Assembly (NCBI RefSeq): GCF_023231945.1
Contig: NZ_JAJLJH010000001.1
Coordinates: 372,001-436,000 of the forward strand
Reading direction: 5' to 3'
Length of the DNA stretch: 64,000 nucleotides
Source: Scleromatobacter humisilvae
Lineage (GTDB): Bacteria; Pseudomonadota; Gammaproteobacteria; Burkholderiales; Burkholderiaceae_C
Made by a program: the position numbers and the translations under genes. The notes under the pieces were generated by a model. The model saw only the letters and a list, made by a program, of their open reading frames with translations. It was not told the DNA's origin and searched no databases. This document shows, in pieces, positions 43,484 through 51,539 of this stretch (positions are counted from its first letter, which is position 1; every line of letters begins with the position of its first letter).

Positions 43484-43526
43484 GGGCCTGCCCGAGCAGG
43501 GATCAAGGGCGCAGGCCCGGCTTTTT
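43484..43526 (+). terminator. Terminator-like hairpin in the leader of the sedolisin gene
   Basis: GGGCCTGC ... GCAGGCCC with a 19-base loop, then GGC and a TTTTT run. It lies between two divergent genes, 157 bases before the sedolisin ATG and on its sense strand. There is no upstream plus-strand gene to terminate, so it may be an attenuator or the end of a short RNA. Confidence 0.5.
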
Positions 43527-43682
43527 GCGGCGGATCCACCGACCTCGGCAAATCGCGAGCCCGGGGTCGTTCCCCCGCGTTCCGACAACCATTTTTACTT
43601 CGTTGGGGGTGGACGCCGGCCGGCGACAGGCAGACGATCCTCGGACGCCGCTTCGGCGGGCCAACGTCGCAAAGGAAGCATC

Positions 43683-45266
43683 ATGGCCAGCAGACATACC
43701 ATCCCGGGTAGCGAACGCCACGCGCTGGAAGGCGCCCAGGCGATCGGGCCCGCACGCGCCGACGAGCGCATCGAAGTGACGCTGCGCCTGCGCGCGAAGA
43801 CGCCGGTGGCGCACGCGATGGCCACCAACGGCGCCGCCGACGACACCCATCCCGGCCAGCGCAAGTACCTCACGCGCGAGCAGTTCGCCGCCGCGCACGG
43901 CGCCGATGCGCACGACCTGGCCAGCATCGCCGCGTTCGCCAAGGCGCAGAACCTCGTGGTGGTGGAGTCCGATGCGGCGCGCCGCAGCGTCGTGCTGTCC
44001 GGCACCACGCAGGCCATGAACGACGCGTTCGGGGTGCAGTTGCAGCAGTACGAGCACGCCTCGGGCAGCTACCGCGGCCGCACCGGCACGATCAGCGTGC
44101 CGGGCGATCTCGCGGGCGTGGTCGAAGGCGTCTTCGGACTCGACGACCGCCCCGCCGCCGATCCGCACTTCCAGCGCTACGAGCCGGTGCTGGGCATGCG
44201 CTCGGTCGCGGCCAAGTCGTTCACGCCGCCGGCGCTCGCCAAGCTGTACGACTTCCCCACCGACGCCGACGGCAGCGGCCAGTGCATCGGCATCATCGAG
44301 CTGGGCGGCGGCTACAAGCCGGCCGACCTCAGCACCTATTTCGCGGGCCTGGGCATCGCCAACCCGAAGGTCAAGGCCGTGCTGGTCGACCACGCGAAGA
44401 ACCATCCGACCAACGCCAACAGCGCCGACGGCGAGGTGATGCTGGACATCGAGGTGGCCGGCGCGCTCGCGCCCAAGGCGAACATCGTCGTCTACTTCAC
44501 GCCCAACACCACGGCCGGCTTCCTCGACGCCATCACCACGGCCGTCCACGACAACGTCAACAAGCCTTCGGTGATCTCGATCAGCTGGGGCTCGGCCGAG
44601 GCGAACTGGACGACGCAGGCGATGACGCAGTACGACCAGGCGTTCCAGGCCGCCGCGGCGATGGGCGTGACGATCTGCGTGGCCGCGGGCGACAACGGCT
44701 CGTCGGACGGCGTGGCCGACGGCAAGGTGCACGTCGACTTCCCGGCCTCCAGTCCCAACGTGCTGGCCTGCGGCGGCACCAAGCTGCTGGCCAGCAGCGC
44801 GACGAAGATCTCGTCGGAAGTCGTGTGGAACGAAGGCGCCACCACCAGCGCCACCGGCGGCGGCGTCAGCGGCTTCTTCGCGCTGCCGTCGTACCAGGCC
44901 AAGGCCGGCGTGCCGGTCAGCGCCGGCGCGGGCGGCAAGGCCGGCCGCGGCGTGCCCGACGTCGCCGGCGACGCCGATCCGGCCACCGGCTACAACGTGC
45001 GCGTCGACGGCGAGAACCTGGTCTTCGGCGGAACCAGCGCCGTCGCCCCGCTGTGGGCCGGACTCGTCGCGCTGTTGAACCAGAAGCTGGGCCACCCGGT
45101 CGGCCTGCTCAACCCGATCCTGTACGGCTCGCTGGTGGGCAAGGGCACGACGCACGACATCACCAGCGGCAACAACGGTAGCTACAGCGCCAAGGCGGGC
45201 TGGGATCCGTGCACCGGCTGGGGCTCGCCGGACGGCGCGAAACTGCTGAAGGCGCTGGGCACCTGA
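43683..45266 (+). CDS. S53-family serine-carboxyl peptidase (sedolisin/kumamolisin)
   Basis: A 527-residue protease, active in acid for known members. The N-terminal ~165 residues are a Pro-kumamolisin activation domain (EVTLRLRAKTP; HAMNDAFGVQLQQYE-like region ending in VFGLDDRP). The catalytic domain has the Glu/Asp pair Glu251 and Asp255 in GEVMLDIEVAGAL, the oxyanion Asp337 in AAGDNGSSDG, and the nucleophile Ser452 in GGTSAVAPLWAGL. The calcium-site C-terminus (DITSGNNG, AGWDPCTGWGSP) is intact. There is no signal peptide, a common feature of kumamolisins. AAAGGAAG ribosome site. It converges with a TonB-dependent receptor gene. Confidence 0.93.
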   Translation: MASRHTIPGSERHALEGAQAIGPARADERIEVTLRLRAKTPVAHAMATNGAADDTHPGQRKYLTREQFAAAHGADAHDLASIAAFAKAQNLVVVESDAARRSVVLSGTTQAMNDAFGVQLQQYEHASGSYRGRTGTISVPGDLAGVVEGVFGLDDRPAADPHFQRYEPVLGMRSVAAKSFTPPALAKLYDFPTDADGSGQCIGIIELGGGYKPADLSTYFAGLGIANPKVKAVLVDHAKNHPTNANSADGEVMLDIEVAGALAPKANIVVYFTPNTTAGFLDAITTAVHDNVNKPSVISISWGSAEANWTTQAMTQYDQAFQAAAAMGVTICVAAGDNGSSDGVADGKVHVDFPASSPNVLACGGTKLLASSATKISSEVVWNEGATTSATGGGVSGFFALPSYQAKAGVPVSAGAGGKAGRGVPDVAGDADPATGYNVRVDGENLVFGGTSAVAPLWAGLVALLNQKLGHPVGLLNPILYGSLVGKGTTHDITSGNNGSYSAKAGWDPCTGWGSPDGAKLLKALGT

Positions 45267-45309
45267 GCCCTGCGCCCGGACGCGTCACGCGCGGGAGCGC
45301 GCGCGCATG

Positions 45310-45343
45310 AAAAACGCCCCGGTCGCTCGCGCGGCCGGGGCGT
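45310..45343 (-). terminator. Rho-independent terminator of TonB-dependent receptor gene
   Basis: Inverted repeat ACGCCCCGG ... CCGGGGCGT (9-bp stem, 12-base loop). Read on the minus strand it is followed by a TTTTT run. Confidence 0.8.
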
Positions 45344-45370
45344 CGTCATTGCAGGCTCAGGCCTGGACGA

Positions 45371-48214
45371 TCAGAAGCGGTAGGTGGCGCCCACCGCAAC
45401 GGCGCATCCCGTCGGGTCGGCGTAACGGCCGTCATACCCGACCTGGTTGCCACCGACGATCTTGAGCGAGAGCGGCGGCTTCGCATCGAAGATGTTGTTG
45501 ATGCCGAACGTGAGGCGAAGTTGCTTGGTCACTTCCCAACGCGTCTGCCAGTCGGCGGTCGTGTATGCCGACACGCGGCCGTTGTAGGCCACGCCGTCGC
45601 CCAGCGAGCCGTCCGGACCGACTGCCAGCACATTGCCCGAATCCGCGGTGAACGCCTGGTCCTTGTAGCCGGACTTGTAGTTCACGCTCAACGTGTTCGT
45701 GAAGTCGCCGGTCTGCATCCCCAGCGTCAGGCGGAAGATGTCGCGGAAGACGACGTTGTTGTCGCCGCCGAAGCGCCCGAGGTCGGTCTGCCTGCCGCCA
45801 GGCAGGTTGTAGTCGGCCTTGAGCATGTGCGTGCCGCTCAGGTCGGCCGAGAGCCTGCCGATCGGGGTGACCTCGCTCACGTTGAATTCCCAGTCGAGGC
45901 CGCGGTAGTCGGCGCTGCCGGCGTTGAACGGCTTCTGGATGAGGCCGATCGTCTGCGGGCCGGACGGATCCCGGTAGGGGTTCACGAACAGGCTGCCCAG
46001 CGACGCGGCGTTCGCGAAGGCGTAGCCCTCGGGGATGCCCGCCAGGATCTGGTTCTTCAGCTTCACGCCCCAGTAGTCGAGGCCGAACGACAGGCCCTTG
46101 GCCGGCTCGAGGCGGCCGCCCAGGGTCCACTGGTGCGAGGTCTCCGCCTTCAGGCCGCCGCTGCCGCTGGCCGGATTGCCTGACGAGATCAGGTCCCATT
46201 GCTCGGGATCCGTGCCGTTGGCCACGCAGACCGGGGTGCCCGGGAACGGGCAGGCATAGGAGCCCGACGTGTTGGTGCTGAAGGCCAGCGGCGCGGCGAT
46301 CTGGTTGACCGACGGCGCCTTGAAGCCGGTGCCGAAGGAGCCGCGCAGCAGCAGCATGTCCACCGGCTGCGAGCGGAAGCTGAGCTTGAAGGTCGGGTGG
46401 CTGAAGCTGTTGCCTTCCTCCTGCGAGGGCAGCGGCGTCAGGTTGTTGGGGACCTGCGTGAAGGGCTCGTCGTTCTTGACGCGGTCGTAGCGGTCGAAGC
46501 GGACGGAACCCGTGAGCTCCGTCTTCTTCGCGATCGGCATCAGCAGTTCGGCGAACGCGCCGTAGTTGCGGCGGCTGGCCGACATCGGAACGTAGCCATA
46601 GAAGCCGCCGACGGCGTAATCGGTCGCGCTGGCCTCGCCCGCGGTGCCGTTGCCGAACTCCGCCATGGCGCTCGTGTCCTGGGTCAGCTTCTGGCGCGTG
46701 ACGTCGACACCCAGGGCCAGCGACGAGGTGCCGCCCGGCAGCGTGAACAGGTCGCGCGAGGCGTGCAGGCTGAACACGTCCTGCGAGATCTTGGTCTTCA
46801 GGAAGGTGCCGTGCAGTTCCGCCGAAGCGAGGCTCTGTCCCGCGATCGGCACGATGGGATCGTAGGCGCCGCTCGAGATCAGGTTCACGAACTTGGTGAA
46901 GTCGAGGTAGCCGTTGACCAGCTTGTCCTGATCCTGGTTCGACGACAGCGTGACGCTGGCCGTGTAGTCCCAGTTCATCGCGGTGCCTTCGGCGCCCAGC
47001 ACGTAGTGATGGGAGATCGTCTCCCATTCGTCCGTGCGGTCACCGCCATCGAACGAGCGGTAGTGCAACGAGGCGCCCGTGCTGGTGTCGCCGGAAGCGG
47101 TCTGGTAGGGAACGACGTACTTCTGCCACAGGTTGTTGAGCGGCTGCCCCGGCAGGTCTTCCGTGCCCAGGCCCATGGGCTGGGCCGACGGTGCGAATCC
47201 GGCCGTCATGTCGAACTTGGACCACAGCGCCTCGGCGAACAGCGTGGTGTTCTCGTTGACCTTGAAATGATCGGTGATGAAGACGCTGTCGCGCTTGGAG
47301 CCCGGGATGTCCTGCACCGTCGCCGCGTAGTTGGTGAAGCATCGGGTGCCGGAGGCGAACACGACGGGATTCGGGCCGCAGTTGCCGTTCGCGGCGAGGT
47401 ACGGATTGAGCTTCGTGCCGCTGTCGAGATAGATGTTGGCCGGCAGCGAATTGCTGGACGGCTGGTAGAGCTCCGCGGACTGCCCGTCGATCGTCACCGG
47501 AATCAGGCCGCCGCGGCGAGACACTTCGCGCTGGCTGGCCATCAGCTTGTTCTGCACGTCGTGGCTGTAGGACAGCAGCAGGTTGTTGCGGTCCTTGTCG
47601 AAGTCGCCGAAGCCCTTGCTGATGCCCGCGCTCCACTTGCTGCCGCCGGCCTTCGTCGGGCGGGTGCCGTTGAAGGACACCTCGGCGTCGGTCTGGTTCT
47701 TCTTGGTGATGAAGTTCACCACGCCGGCGATGGCGTCGGAGCCGTACAGCGCCGAGGCGCCGTCGGTCAGCACTTCGACGCGCTCGATCGCGTCGAGCGG
47801 CAGGCTCTCGAGGTTGACGGAACCGTCGCCGCCGGACGAGCCGAAGCCGCCGAAGGGCGCGACGCGCCGGCCGTTGAGCAGCACGAGCGTGTACTTCTGG
47901 TCCAGGCCGTGGATGGCCGCGGTGGTGGTGCCGTTGCCGTTGCCGTTGACCGAGCTCGAGGATTGCTGGAAGTTGCCGCCGGTCATCGCCGGCAGCTTCT
48001 GGATCAGCTCGGTGATCGACAGCGCGCCGGTCTTGTCGATGGCGTCGCGCGAGATGACGGTGACGGGCAGTGCGCCTTCGGATTCGACGCGGCGAATCGC
48101 GGAGCCGGTGATCTCGACGCGCTGCGTGGAGGTGTCGGTGGGAGCGTTCTGGGCCCACGCGTTGGCCGCCATGGCGGCGAGCAATGCGGTGCAGATCCTG
48201 GTTCGGCTGAACAT
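45371..48214 (-). CDS. TonB-dependent outer-membrane receptor
   Basis: A 947-residue receptor. A signal peptide (1-22, ending AWA) is followed by a TonB-box-like region (RVEITGSAIRR, about 32-42) and a plug domain (about 45-165) with VEVLTDGASALYGSDAIAGVVNFITKK, cited in parts: LTDGASALYGSDAI and GVVNFITKK. A 22-strand barrel ends in the aromatic C-terminal signature VGATYRF. It belongs to the large group of proteobacterial receptors without a siderophore-specific signature; its import cargo could be peptides, carbohydrates or metal chelates. No iron-uptake genes or Fur box are visible. GGAAGG ribosome site. Convergent with the sedolisin gene; a functional link is only a guess. Confidence 0.93.
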   Translation of the reverse strand: MFSRTRICTALLAAMAANAWAQNAPTDTSTQRVEITGSAIRRVESEGALPVTVISRDAIDKTGALSITELIQKLPAMTGGNFQQSSSSVNGNGNGTTTAAIHGLDQKYTLVLLNGRRVAPFGGFGSSGGDGSVNLESLPLDAIERVEVLTDGASALYGSDAIAGVVNFITKKNQTDAEVSFNGTRPTKAGGSKWSAGISKGFGDFDKDRNNLLLSYSHDVQNKLMASQREVSRRGGLIPVTIDGQSAELYQPSSNSLPANIYLDSGTKLNPYLAANGNCGPNPVVFASGTRCFTNYAATVQDIPGSKRDSVFITDHFKVNENTTLFAEALWSKFDMTAGFAPSAQPMGLGTEDLPGQPLNNLWQKYVVPYQTASGDTSTGASLHYRSFDGGDRTDEWETISHHYVLGAEGTAMNWDYTASVTLSSNQDQDKLVNGYLDFTKFVNLISSGAYDPIVPIAGQSLASAELHGTFLKTKISQDVFSLHASRDLFTLPGGTSSLALGVDVTRQKLTQDTSAMAEFGNGTAGEASATDYAVGGFYGYVPMSASRRNYGAFAELLMPIAKKTELTGSVRFDRYDRVKNDEPFTQVPNNLTPLPSQEEGNSFSHPTFKLSFRSQPVDMLLLRGSFGTGFKAPSVNQIAAPLAFSTNTSGSYACPFPGTPVCVANGTDPEQWDLISSGNPASGSGGLKAETSHQWTLGGRLEPAKGLSFGLDYWGVKLKNQILAGIPEGYAFANAASLGSLFVNPYRDPSGPQTIGLIQKPFNAGSADYRGLDWEFNVSEVTPIGRLSADLSGTHMLKADYNLPGGRQTDLGRFGGDNNVVFRDIFRLTLGMQTGDFTNTLSVNYKSGYKDQAFTADSGNVLAVGPDGSLGDGVAYNGRVSAYTTADWQTRWEVTKQLRLTFGINNIFDAKPPLSLKIVGGNQVGYDGRYADPTGCAVAVGATYRF

Positions 48215-48276
48215 GTGAGGTCCTTCCTCGTGGAGTGGTGTACTTTCTTTTCCACGCACCCGGTCAGCCATGTTCG

Positions 48277-48288
48277 TTTGTTAACAAA
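48277..48288. promoter_or_regulatory. Perfect palindrome TTTGTTAACAAA upstream of receptor gene
   Basis: A 12-base perfect AT-rich palindrome 63 bases before the receptor ATG, in the only notably AT-rich intergenic stretch nearby (48240-48380). Likely operator or promoter element. Confidence 0.45.
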
Positions 48289-48442
48289 TCATGACAGCCG
48301 GGCGCGCGTTGGCCCGATTGTGTTCACCGCGACACTGAACTTTGTTCGCGAAAACCCTGCTGTCTGTTTTTCGCAGCGCGAATTGACTAGACAAGCCTGG
48401 GCAAGCCGGCGGATCCGCACCGGATGCGGTCGCCGCGCACCC

Positions 48443-48928
48443 TCAGTTGGCGCACTGCACCGGCTTGGCGCGCAGCTTTTCTGTCAGCACGGACGGCGGT
48501 ATCCCGACGAGGTAGCCACGGCGCCCGCCGTTGATCAGGATGCGGGGCAGCGCAAGGACGGTCTCCTGGACGTAGACGGGCACCTCCTTGCGGAACCCGA
48601 ACGGCGAGGTGCCACCCACCAGGTAGCCGCTGTGGCGTTGCGCAACATCGGGTTTGCACGGTTCGACCGATTTCGCGCCGATGGCGCGCGCCAGGTTCTT
48701 CGTCGACACCGTGCGGTCGCCGTGCATCAGCACGACCAGCGGGCGCGCCGCCTCGTCCTGCATCACCAGCGTCTTGACGACCTCGTGCTCGGGCACGCCC
48801 AGCCGGGCCGACGATTCCGCCGTGCCGCCGTGGTCGACGTAGTCGTAGACATGCTCGGTGAAGTCGACGCCCTGCGCGCGCAGCCATTGCGTGGCGGGGG
48901 TCTCGCTGACGTGGTTCCTGCGGGCCAT
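48443..48928 (-). CDS. ybaK: YbaK/EbsC-type Cys-tRNA(Pro) deacylase
   Basis: A 161-residue protein of the YbaK/ProX editing family, which hydrolyses mischarged Cys-tRNA(Pro). TPATQWLRAQGVDFTEHVYDY opens the fold; VVKTLVMQD contains the conserved catalytic Lys, and VSTKNLARAIGAKSVEPC and GYLVGGTSPFG (about 107-117) are the invariant YbaK blocks. The final segment, LRAKPVQCAN, is typical. The ATG chosen has GACAAT 7 bases upstream and no ribosome site. The frame is open further upstream but lacks homology there. Confidence 0.9.
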   Translation of the reverse strand: MARRNHVSETPATQWLRAQGVDFTEHVYDYVDHGGTAESSARLGVPEHEVVKTLVMQDEAARPLVVLMHGDRTVSTKNLARAIGAKSVEPCKPDVAQRHSGYLVGGTSPFGFRKEVPVYVQETVLALPRILINGGRRGYLVGIPPSVLTEKLRAKPVQCAN

Positions 48929-48935
48929 GGCGGCG

Positions 48936-48941
48936 ATTGTC
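48936..48941 (-). promoter_or_regulatory. -10-like GACAAT of ybaK, leaderless spacing
   Basis: GACAAT on the minus strand ends 7 bases before the ATG at 48928. Confidence 0.4.
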
Positions 48942-49083
48942 GCGCGAGCCGGGTTCAGCTTGCCGAAGGCAGAACGCCACGGGCGCAGCAATCGCCGGTC
49001 GAAGGGATTGCCGCTCGTTCGGATGCGGTGTAGCGCATCGCGGGCAAATGCGCGGACGATGGCGTCGCGGCGAAGCCTGGTGG

Positions 49084-49113
49084 TTGCGCCGTCGTGTTTT
49101 ATCGTTTTACAAT
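49084..49113 (+). promoter_or_regulatory. Promoter of the DUF2975-HTH operon
   Basis: TTGCGC (49084-49089), 18-base spacer, TACAAT (49108-49113): a good -35/-10 pair. The leader to the ATG at 49160 is about 40 bases. Confidence 0.6.
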
Positions 49114-49116
49114 AAA
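49098..49116. promoter_or_regulatory. Operator-like inverted repeat overlapping the -10
   Basis: TTTATCG-ttTTA-CAATAAA, a 7-base inverted repeat with one mismatch around a 5-base centre. It covers the TACAAT -10 of the DUF2975-HTH operon, the expected site for autorepression by the HTH protein. Confidence 0.5.
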
Positions 49117-49159
49117 TTCTTGCTGATCGACAGCCAACAACGACACCGCCAACGACCCC

Positions 49160-49723
49160 ATGACCGATCCCGTCCTCGCACCGCCCAGGCTGTCGCCGCA
49201 GGCGCGCTTCCGCCGCATCGCGCGCATCGCCCGGGCGCTCGTGCTCGCCGGCGGCGCGCTGTTCGTGCTCAATGCGCTGGCCATGTGGCTGTCCCCCGAC
49301 TACGCCGCCCGCATCATCGCGAGCCAGACCCACGCCGGCATCATCGGGCCGCTCACCCCGACGACGCGCGTGATGGTCATGCTGTGGGATCTGCCGTCGC
49401 TCGTCGTGATCCTGATGGCGCTGCTGCGGCTGTGGCAGCTGTTCGGCGAATACCTGCAGGCACGCATCTTCGGCGCCCGCGCGCTCGCCAGCCTGCGCAG
49501 CTTCGCGCGCTGGCTGCTGGCGGCGGCCTTGCTGGCGCCGGTCTACCGCGCGGTGCTGTCGGTGCTGGCCACCTTGCAGAACGGGCCGGGCAAGCGCGAG
49601 CTCACGCTCGACCTGTCCTCGAACGACTACCTGATGCTGCTGATGGGCGTGGTGCTGCTGGCGATCTCGAGCGTGATGGCGGAGGCCGCGCGCATCGCCG
49701 AGGACAACGAAGGCTTCGTCTGA
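49160..49723 (+). CDS. DUF2975 membrane protein
   Basis: A 187-residue inner-membrane protein with four predicted helices (about 24-46, 72-92, 110-132 and 155-175), the standard DUF2975 layout. ARWLLAAALLAPVYRAVLSVLATL and LMLLMGVVLLAISSVMAEAARIAEDNEGFV, cited in parts, form the conserved second half; the closing AEDNEGFV is the family hallmark. Members are nearly always followed by a small YozG-type HTH regulator, as here with an overlapping TGATG. Function unknown; perhaps the membrane sensor for that regulator (inference). Confidence 0.9.
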   Translation: MTDPVLAPPRLSPQARFRRIARIARALVLAGGALFVLNALAMWLSPDYAARIIASQTHAGIIGPLTPTTRVMVMLWDLPSLVVILMALLRLWQLFGEYLQARIFGARALASLRSFARWLLAAALLAPVYRAVLSVLATLQNGPGKRELTLDLSSNDYLMLLMGVVLLAISSVMAEAARIAEDNEGFV

Positions 49724-49950
49724 TGACCATCGTCGTCAACCTCGACGTGATGCTGGCGCGGCGCAAGATGCGCTCGCGCGAGCTCGCGGAACGCGTGGGC
49801 ATCACCGAGCAGAACATCTCGCTGCTGAAGTCGGGCAAGGTGCGCGGCGTGCGCTTCGACACGCTCGCCGCCATCTGCGAGGTGCTGCAATGCCAGCCCG
49901 GCGACATCCTCGAATACCGGCCAGACGGCGCGGAGCCGGGCGATGCGTGA
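49723..49950 (+). CDS. YozG-type XRE-family HTH transcriptional regulator
   Basis: A 75-residue DNA-binding protein with a single Cro/CI-type helix-turn-helix: NLDVMLARRKMRSRELAERVGITEQNISLLKSGKVRGVRFDTLAAICEVL, cited in parts (ELAERVGITEQNISLLKSG, about 20-38). The closing LQCQPGDILEY is diagnostic of the YozG group. It is translationally coupled to DUF2975 upstream (ATG overlaps TGA) and overlaps the TonB-like gene by 8 bases. The inverted repeat over the operon's -10 is its likely target. Confidence 0.93.
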   Translation: MTIVVNLDVMLARRKMRSRELAERVGITEQNISLLKSGKVRGVRFDTLAAICEVLQCQPGDILEYRPDGAEPGDA

Positions 49951-50539
49951 CTGGGCGACGACGCGGCGCCGTCGCTGGAGCGCCTCGCGCATCGCCGCGG
50001 CGATCGCGCTGCACGCACTGGTGCTGGCGGCGCTGAGGCTCGCGATCGATCGCGTCGAGATGCCGCGCGCCGTCGATCGCGCGACGACCTTGCTCACCGT
50101 CGTCCTGCATGAGGTGCCGCCGCCGCTGCACGCGCTGCCCCTGCCCGTGCCCGCGCGCCTCCAGCCGCCCGCGCGCGCGTCACGCGCGCCCCGGGCGCGT
50201 CCGCGCGAGACCGAGCCCCCCGCCATCGCGCTGCCCGCGCCGGCCGAGCCGACGGCCACCGCCGTCGCGCCGCCGGCATCGGCGCCGCAGCCCGATCTCC
50301 GGTTTCTCGACGGCGCCGCCACGCGCCAGGCCATCCGCGATGCCGCGCATGGGCAGACGCTCGCGAGCCTGGGCAACGCCATCACGAGCACTGGGCAGAC
50401 GTCGAGCGAGCGTCTCGCCAAGGACGTCGAGGCCGCGCACAAGGCCGACTGCATGAAGGACGCCGGCGGCATGGGACTGCTGGCCCTGCCCGTCATCCTC
50501 GCCGCCGAGGCGATGGGCAAGTGTGCCCACAAGCTCTGA
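49943..50539 (+). CDS. Short TonB-like protein with two-cysteine C-terminal module
   Basis: A 198-residue protein. A basic N-terminus precedes one membrane anchor (about 17-35, IAAAIALHALVLAALRLAI). A Pro/Ala/Arg-rich periplasmic stretch (about 55-110) follows, then a C-terminal module (about 150-198) with LAKDVEAAHKADC, GLLALPVILAA and a second Cys 24 residues after the first. The canonical TonB C-terminal domain is missing. The module matches the end of the 592-residue protein at 5358-7136 in order and spacing. It is the third gene of the DUF2975-HTH operon by overlap. Function unknown. Confidence 0.78.
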   Translation: MRDWATTRRRRWSASRIAAAIALHALVLAALRLAIDRVEMPRAVDRATTLLTVVLHEVPPPLHALPLPVPARLQPPARASRAPRARPRETEPPAIALPAPAEPTATAVAPPASAPQPDLRFLDGAATRQAIRDAAHGQTLASLGNAITSTGQTSSERLAKDVEAAHKADCMKDAGGMGLLALPVILAAEAMGKCAHKL

Positions 50540-50555
50540 CCAGCAAGGCGACGAC

Positions 50556-51539
50556 ATGAAGACGTTTCTCCTGCTCGCGCTGGCGCTGTCATGCTCGCTC
50601 GCGCTCGCCGACGCGCCCGGTGCCGAGTTCGCCGCGCCGCACCGGATCGTCGACATCGGCGGCCGCCGGCTCAACCTGTTCTGCAGCGGCACCGGCTCGC
50701 CGACCGTGGTCTTCGAATCGCCCTCCGGCGGCGCCGCGTGGGACTGGTGGGCCGTGCAGCCCAAGGTCGCGGCGAAGACGCGGGCCTGCGTGTACGACCG
50801 CGCCGGCTACGGCTTCAGCGATGCGTCGCCGCGCGCGGCCGATGCGGAAGGCGCCGTCGGCGACCTGCACGCGCTGCTGCAGGCCGCGGGCGTCTCGCCG
50901 CCGTACGTGCTGGTGGGCAACTCGTTCGGCGGCGCCGTGGCGCAGCTGTTCGCGTGGACGCATCCGGACGAGGTCGCCGGCCTCGTGCTGGTCGAGCCGA
51001 TGCACGAGGACGAGAACGTGCGCGCCGACGCGATCACGCACGGCAAGCTGTCGGAGGCCGAGGGTCGGACCTTCGAATTCGGCAACGGCTGCGCGGCGCA
51101 GGCCGCCAAGGGCTGGGACGCGAAGTCCGAGGCCTACGGCGACTGCGTCGGCGGCGCCGACCCTTCGCTGCCGGCGGCCGTCGGCGAGATCGATCTGGAG
51201 CGGCGACTCGCGCCCGCCTGGTGGCGCGTGCGCCAGGCCGAGCGCATTGCGCTGGCGGCCGACCGCGACCAACTGCGCGCCGCGCGCAGGCCTTTCGGCG
51301 ACCTGCCCGTCATCGTGCTGGCGCGCGGCGTCAGTCCGTACCTGTTTCCGGGCAAGCCGCTGAGCGACACGGGCAAGGCCATCGAGGCCGCCAACCGGGC
51401 GCTGCTGGCGGACGTGGCGCACTCGTCGGCGAACGGCGAGGTGCGCGTCGTCGCCGGCGCCGGCCACGTGATCCAGGAGACGCATCCCCAGGCCGTCGTC
51501 GCCGCGGTCGACGACGTGCTCGCGAAGATCAAGCGTTGA
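50556..51539 (+). CDS. Secreted alpha/beta hydrolase
   Basis: A 327-residue hydrolase with a signal peptide (1-19, ending ALA). The nucleophile elbow VGNSFGG gives Ser123. YDRAGYGFSDASPR (about 80-93) is the family's strand-turn region, and the catalytic His is in AGAGHVIQETHP (about 303). Four cysteines in the mature part fit a periplasmic location. The start ATG follows an AAGGCGACGAC ribosome-site region 17 bases after the TonB-like gene, so it is possibly co-transcribed with the DUF2975 operon. It overlaps the convergent acyl-CoA synthetase gene by 11 bases. Substrate unknown. Confidence 0.85.
   Translation: MKTFLLLALALSCSLALADAPGAEFAAPHRIVDIGGRRLNLFCSGTGSPTVVFESPSGGAAWDWWAVQPKVAAKTRACVYDRAGYGFSDASPRAADAEGAVGDLHALLQAAGVSPPYVLVGNSFGGAVAQLFAWTHPDEVAGLVLVEPMHEDENVRADAITHGKLSEAEGRTFEFGNGCAAQAAKGWDAKSEAYGDCVGGADPSLPAAVGEIDLERRLAPAWWRVRQAERIALAADRDQLRAARRPFGDLPVIVLARGVSPYLFPGKPLSDTGKAIEAANRALLADVAHSSANGEVRVVAGAGHVIQETHPQAVVAAVDDVLAKIKR

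Noticed and set aside
48443-49333. Longer start for the YbaK gene (296 codons)
   Set aside because: The extra N-terminus is antisense to the DUF2975 promoter region and gene start and lacks YbaK homology; length from 48928 is standard.
49160-49950. DUF2975 and small HTH gene as a toxin-antitoxin pair
   Set aside because: Gene order and overlap resemble one, but the families are known as a membrane protein plus regulator and no toxin fold is present.
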